Below the pieces are notes generated by a model. It saw only the letters and a list, made by a program, of their open reading frames with translations. It was not told the origin of the DNA and did not search any database. Below, one piece after another: positions 11,874-14,521 of a DNA stretch of 14,521 nucleotides (position 1 is the stretch's first letter; each line of letters starts with the position of its first letter). Source of the DNA: an uncultured Eubacteriales bacterium (lineage in GTDB: Bacteria > Bacillota > Clostridia > Oscillospirales > Acutalibacteraceae); assembly GCA_900321195.1 (NCBI GenBank), contig ONVG01000017.1:1-14521 (forward strand), written 5' to 3'. The translations under genes were made by a program, and so were the position numbers.

Positions 11874-13958
11874 ATGGGCGTTTACGATGCGCTTAAGAAA
11901 GCGATCGAAAAGAATCCCGATAAGACGATTGTGTTTGATGTGAACAGAACCTTGACCGCAAAGGAATTTGATCTGCTGATCAATACGATTGCCGTTTTGT
12001 TGCCTGAAAGTACACGCAGGATCGGCGTGATGATGGATCATTCCGTCGAAATGATCGCGGCGATTTTTGCCGTGCTGAAACGCGGCGCGGCGTATATTCC
12101 CGTGGAGCCGTCCTTTCCGCAGGAGCGTGTCGCGTATATGACGGAAGAAGCGCAGGCGGATTGCATCATCACGAATACAAAACATCGTGAGATAGTAAAA
12201 GCGTTTCCGAAAATCATCGTTGACAGCGGTATTACTATCAATCAAAATGCCGATCTTCCTAATAAGGATATGGAAGAAAACAGCCTCGCGTATATCCTCT
12301 ATACCTCCGGCTCGACAGGCAAGCCGAAGGGCGTATCCGTGACGCATAAGAACCTTTTGCATTATGTCAAGGCTTTTCAAGAGGAGTTTCACCCTAATGA
12401 AAACGATATTATGCTGCAATACTCGGTCTGTTCCTTTGACATCTTTGTAGAGGAAGTGTTCACGACGCTGCTGTCGGGCGTGGCGCTCGCGATCCCGTCC
12501 GACGACGATAAAAGCAGTATCGAAAGGCTGATGAGGTATATCGACAATCAGCATGTGACAATGCTCAGCGGCTTTCCGTATCTCTTGCAGGAGATGAACG
12601 GCTTGGACAGTATACCGAATTCCCTCCGAGTTTTAATCAGCGGCGGCGATGCGCTCCGTCAAAGCTACGTTGATCGGCTCGTTGACAAAGTCACCGTTTA
12701 TAATACCTACGGTCCGAGCGAAACGACCGTTTGCGCCTCCTATTATAACTGCTCAAACGGTCATGCTCTTGAGGACGGTACATACCCGGTCGGCAAAGCA
12801 GTGGAGGGTGCCTCCATTAAAATATTGGACGATAACGGTAAAGAAGCGCCCCGCGGCGAAATCGGTGAGATCTGTATTTTCGGCGGCGGCGTATCGCAGG
12901 GATATATCGGCGACAGGGCGGAAGAAAACAAAGCCTTTGTCACTCTCGACAACGGCGGGAGAATGTATCGCAGCGGCGAAGTGCAGAGCGTTATACTCGG
13001 CTATCCCGACATTCATCAGGCGGCGGTGGTGCCCTATACCGACAGCGGCAACCTTTCTTATCTGGTTGCCTACATTGTTCCCGAAAATGACCGCTTTGAC
13101 TTGACGGCGCTCAAGGAATATATGATAATGTATTTAACGGAGTTTATGATCCCCGAATTCTTTGTGACGCTCGATAAATTGCCTCTGACCGTCAACGGTA
13201 AGCTCGATAAGGACAGCCTGCCTGTACCGAAAAGAGTCGAGGTAAAAAACGTGAAGATACAAGACATCGATCTGCTGCTTGACTGGCGCATGGAGGTACT
13301 AAGCCATGTTTTCAGCGATGAATTCAAGTCTTTGACAGCGGAACAGATCGAAACGATCCGTGAGAATAACCGAAGATGTTTTCTGAGCGAGATCCCGAGC
13401 GGCGGTCATATCGCCTGCTTTGTCTATAGAGATGGAGAGATCGTCGGCTGCGGCGGCGTTTGCATCTATGATGAAATGCCCTCGCCCGATAACCTCGGCG
13501 GACGGCGAGCGAATGTATCGTCGGCTCGGGTTCAAGGATATGAAAGGATACATGAAGCTATGAGCAATCAAAAGGAATATATGAGCTATGAGGAATACCT
13601 CGTCAAGCTAAAGCAGGGCATCGTCACCGAAAATGGTAATTGTCCCGTAACGCCCCTGCTCGTCATGCTGCAGGGCAAATGGAAGGCGCAGTTGATGTAC
13701 GAAATGTGCATCTATGATACCGTGCGCTTCGGTCAGCTGAAAAAGGATTTGCCCGGCATCACCAACACCATGCTGACGAAGTCGCTGCGAGAGCTGGAGG
13801 ACGACGGCTTGATACGCCGCGAGCAGTTCAACGAGATCCCGCCGCATGTGGAATACTCCTTAACACAGATGGGCAAAGACTTGATCCCCGTATTCTACGC
13901 CATCATGAACCGGGGCTTTCAACATGAGAACGAGCTATATAAAGAGGAGCAGTCATGA
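11874..13958 (+). CDS. Chimeric protein: truncated NRPS adenylation domain + half GNAT + HxlR regulator
   Basis: From ATG 11874 (GAAGG at 11861-11865) the frame encodes 694 residues. Residues 1-453 are an amino-acid-activating adenylation domain. It has A2 (R-G-A-A-Y-I-P-V), A3 (Y-T-S-G-S-T-G-K-P-K-G, 143-153), A4 (F-D-I-F-V-E-E, 188-194), A5 (N-T-Y-G-P-S-E-T-T, 277-285), A6 (331-345) and A10 with the catalytic Lys443 in N-G-K-L-D-K. Core A7-A8 is absent: R-M-Y-R-S-G (363-368) runs straight into E-V-Q-S-V-I-L-G, skipping about 30 residues with the ribose-binding Asp and the hinge. No carrier domain follows. Residues 457-540 are the N-terminal half of a GNAT acetyltransferase. 541-562 read the GNAT end out of frame. 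563-694 are a complete HxlR winged helix (C-P-V-T, G-K-W-K). Adenylation activity is doubtful; the DNA-binding part looks intact. Confidence 0.8.
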   Translation: MGVYDALKKAIEKNPDKTIVFDVNRTLTAKEFDLLINTIAVLLPESTRRIGVMMDHSVEMIAAIFAVLKRGAAYIPVEPSFPQERVAYMTEEAQADCIITNTKHREIVKAFPKIIVDSGITINQNADLPNKDMEENSLAYILYTSGSTGKPKGVSVTHKNLLHYVKAFQEEFHPNENDIMLQYSVCSFDIFVEEVFTTLLSGVALAIPSDDDKSSIERLMRYIDNQHVTMLSGFPYLLQEMNGLDSIPNSLRVLISGGDALRQSYVDRLVDKVTVYNTYGPSETTVCASYYNCSNGHALEDGTYPVGKAVEGASIKILDDNGKEAPRGEIGEICIFGGGVSQGYIGDRAEENKAFVTLDNGGRMYRSGEVQSVILGYPDIHQAAVVPYTDSGNLSYLVAYIVPENDRFDLTALKEYMIMYLTEFMIPEFFVTLDKLPLTVNGKLDKDSLPVPKRVEVKNVKIQDIDLLLDWRMEVLSHVFSDEFKSLTAEQIETIRENNRRCFLSEIPSGGHIACFVYRDGEIVGCGGVCIYDEMPSPDNLGGRRANVSSARVQGYERIHEAMSNQKEYMSYEEYLVKLKQGIVTENGNCPVTPLLVMLQGKWKAQLMYEMCIYDTVRFGQLKKDLPGITNTMLTKSLRELEDDGLIRREQFNEIPPHVEYSLTQMGKDLIPVFYAIMNRGFQHENELYKEEQS
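12962..12981 (+). other. In-frame deletion point in the adenylation domain (A7-A8 missing)
   Basis: Normal domains read Y-R-x-G-D, a loop, G-R-x-D-x-Q-V-K-I-R-G-x-R-I-E and then G-E-[IV]-x-x-V-[IL]. Here Y-R-S-G (residues 365-368) joins E-V-Q-S-V-I-L directly. The codons GGC GAA at the joint would match both ends (G-D and G-E), so deletion between short GGCGA repeats is a plausible cause. Confidence 0.75.
13242..13563 (+). pseudogene. GNAT N-acetyltransferase remnant, internally deleted and frameshifted
   Basis: In the main frame 13242-13493 encodes a GNAT start: I-Q-D-I-D-L-L-L-D-W-R-M-E-V-L, then C-F-V-Y-R-D-G-E-I-V-G-C-G-G-V and D-E-M-P-S-P-D-N. From 13492 in the +1 frame comes a typical GNAT end, T-S-A-D-G-E-R-M-Y-R-R-L-G-F-K-D-M-K-G-Y-M-K-L, stopping at TGA 13561-13563. 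The middle, about 45 residues in relatives, is gone. It includes motif A (R/Q-x-x-G-x-G/A) that binds acetyl-CoA, so no acetyltransferase activity is expected. The TGA overlaps the ATG of the HxlR coding region (ATGA at 13560), the signature of a formerly separate, coupled gene. Confidence 0.8.
13560..13958 (+). CDS. HxlR-family winged-helix regulator, part of the fusion and possibly also a separate product
   Basis: Read from ATG 13560 this is a 132-residue protein, the usual size of HxlR regulators. It has Cys28 in N-G-N-C-P-V-T-P, G-K-W-K-A-Q-L-M-Y-E, the recognition-helix region R-F-G-Q-L-K-K-D-L-P-G-I-T-N-T-M-L-T-K-S-L-R-E-L-E-style core and the wing Y-S-L-T-Q-M-G. The Cys position matches the redox-sensing Cys of YodB/HypR-type members. 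It is in frame with the upstream adenylation/GNAT part without a stop, so it may be made as the C-terminal domain. AAAGG (13543-13547), 12 bases before this ATG, could allow independent translation. The end overlaps the hydrolase ATG by four bases. Confidence 0.75.
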   Translation: MSNQKEYMSYEEYLVKLKQGIVTENGNCPVTPLLVMLQGKWKAQLMYEMCIYDTVRFGQLKKDLPGITNTMLTKSLRELEDDGLIRREQFNEIPPHVEYSLTQMGKDLIPVFYAIMNRGFQHENELYKEEQS

Positions 13959-14521
13959 CTATCCACGGCAAAACAATAGAGATCTTTAAAGCAGAAAACA
14001 CAGTTGTTCCGCTGGTCATCCTCAATAACTATATGAAAAGCAACGGCGAAATTTATAAAAAATGCAAGAAGCTCGGCTGCCCCGATTTTACTCTCGTTGA
14101 AATCAGCGGCTTGAACTGGGATGACGATATGTCGCCGTGGGCGATCCCTCCGATCAGCGAGAACGACACGCCCTGCGGCGGTAAGGCGGACGAGTATCTC
14201 GAGCTGTTGCTCAAGGAGATCATTCCCGCCGTAAAAACGGAGCTGAACGCTGAGCCGAAGGTCGTGATGCTCGCGGGCTATTCTCTTGCCGGTTTGTTCG
14301 CGCTGTACGCTGTTACAAAATGCGACCTGTTCACGGCGGCAGCCTCCTGCTCGGGCTCCATGTGGTTCCCCGATTTCAAGGAATACATCACGAAGTTCGA
14401 CACGACAAAGCTACCGCGAACCATATACTTTTCTCTCGGCGACAGAGAAGCGCATACAAAAAATAAAATCCTCCAAACCGTGGAGGGTCACACAAGAGCC
14501 ATCGAAAAGCACCTTGCCGAG
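13955..14521 (+). CDS. Alpha/beta-hydrolase (esterase-like), C-terminus outside window
   Basis: The first 189 residues are visible and the frame is open to the edge. The nucleophile elbow is A-G-Y-S-L-A-G-L-F-A (Ser110), followed by A-S-C-S-G-S-M-W-F-P (oxyanion or cap region). S-L-G-D-R-E-A-H-T (161-168) is where the acidic residue is expected; the catalytic His would lie beyond the window. The layout resembles putative serine esterases of the esterase D / IroE type. There is no signal peptide, so it is probably cytoplasmic. The ATG overlaps the preceding stop as ATGA with a GAGGAG site upstream, so it is translationally coupled to the HxlR region. Codon usage matches that gene and not the left part of the window. 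The substrate is unknown. Confidence 0.85.
   Translation, partial: MTIHGKTIEIFKAENTVVPLVILNNYMKSNGEIYKKCKKLGCPDFTLVEISGLNWDDDMSPWAIPPISENDTPCGGKADEYLELLLKEIIPAVKTELNAEPKVVMLAGYSLAGLFALYAVTKCDLFTAAASCSGSMWFPDFKEYITKFDTTKLPRTIYFSLGDREAHTKNKILQTVEGHTRAIEKHLAE

Noticed and set aside
11847..12554. Long minus-strand open frame opposite the adenylation domain
   Set aside because: The plus frame has clear A-domain motifs. The antisense frame is Arg/His-rich with no recognisable domain, a typical shadow in GC-richer DNA.
12961..13520. Repeated GAATGTATCG (12961-12970 and 13511-13520)
   Set aside because: Ten bases coding for a common M-Y-R phrase in two unrelated domains; probably coincidence rather than a deletion repeat.

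Overview
The window looks like the chromosome of a gut or rumen Ruminococcus-type Firmicute (Ruminococcaceae/Oscillospirales). I base this on the gene families present: a secreted fibro-slime protein, a surface lipoprotein with a CBM26 starch-binding module, FabV/TER-type enoyl reductase, QueH and a SpoIIQ-like M23 protein. AT-rich intergenic DNA, strong GGAGG ribosome binding sites and heavy AUA use in the left part agree. This is inference from families, not a database match.

Left part (1-5400). A leftward fibro-slime gene enters from the left edge. It has an excellent sigma-A promoter and signal peptide, but its frame is broken by one extra base in an A5 run. Diverging from it is a two-gene operon: a large lipoprotein with a threefold internal repeat and a C-terminal membrane anchor, coupled through ATGA to a HAD phosphatase. 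Then comes queH, which meets a leftward SpoIIQ-like M23 peptidase gene tail to tail with a single base between them.

Middle (5316-10230). Everything reads leftward. fabV has its own promoter, with a perfect 18-bp palindrome in the spacer, and ends at a strong intrinsic terminator. Upstream lies a tight five-gene operon driven by TTGACG-N18-TAAAAT: Cof-type HAD phosphatase, prolyl-tRNA editing protein ProX, SprT-like zinc protein, RlmA-type 23S rRNA methyltransferase and a small lipoprotein. Diverging from this operon is the monocistronic CBM26 lipoprotein gene, ending at an 11-bp-stem terminator.

Right part (11220-14521). About 640 bp hold no ordinary gene but are densely folded: a promoter, a candidate short RNA with an intrinsic terminator, a perfect 16-bp-arm inverted repeat and three further hairpins. 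After this the codon usage becomes visibly more GC-rich, suggesting acquired DNA. The first gene there is the most unusual object in the window. It is one open frame joining an NRPS-type adenylation domain that lacks core motifs A7-A8, the N-terminal half of a GNAT acetyltransferase, and a complete HxlR/MarR-like winged-helix regulator. The lost C-terminus of the GNAT is still readable in another frame, and its stop codon overlaps the regulator's ATG as ATGA. The fusion therefore seems to have arisen by deletions in an ancestral adenylation / GNAT / HxlR / esterase operon. A 17-bp operator-like palindrome covers its -10 box, and an alpha/beta-hydrolase gene follows, cut by the window edge. I see no tRNA, rRNA, CRISPR array or transposase gene.
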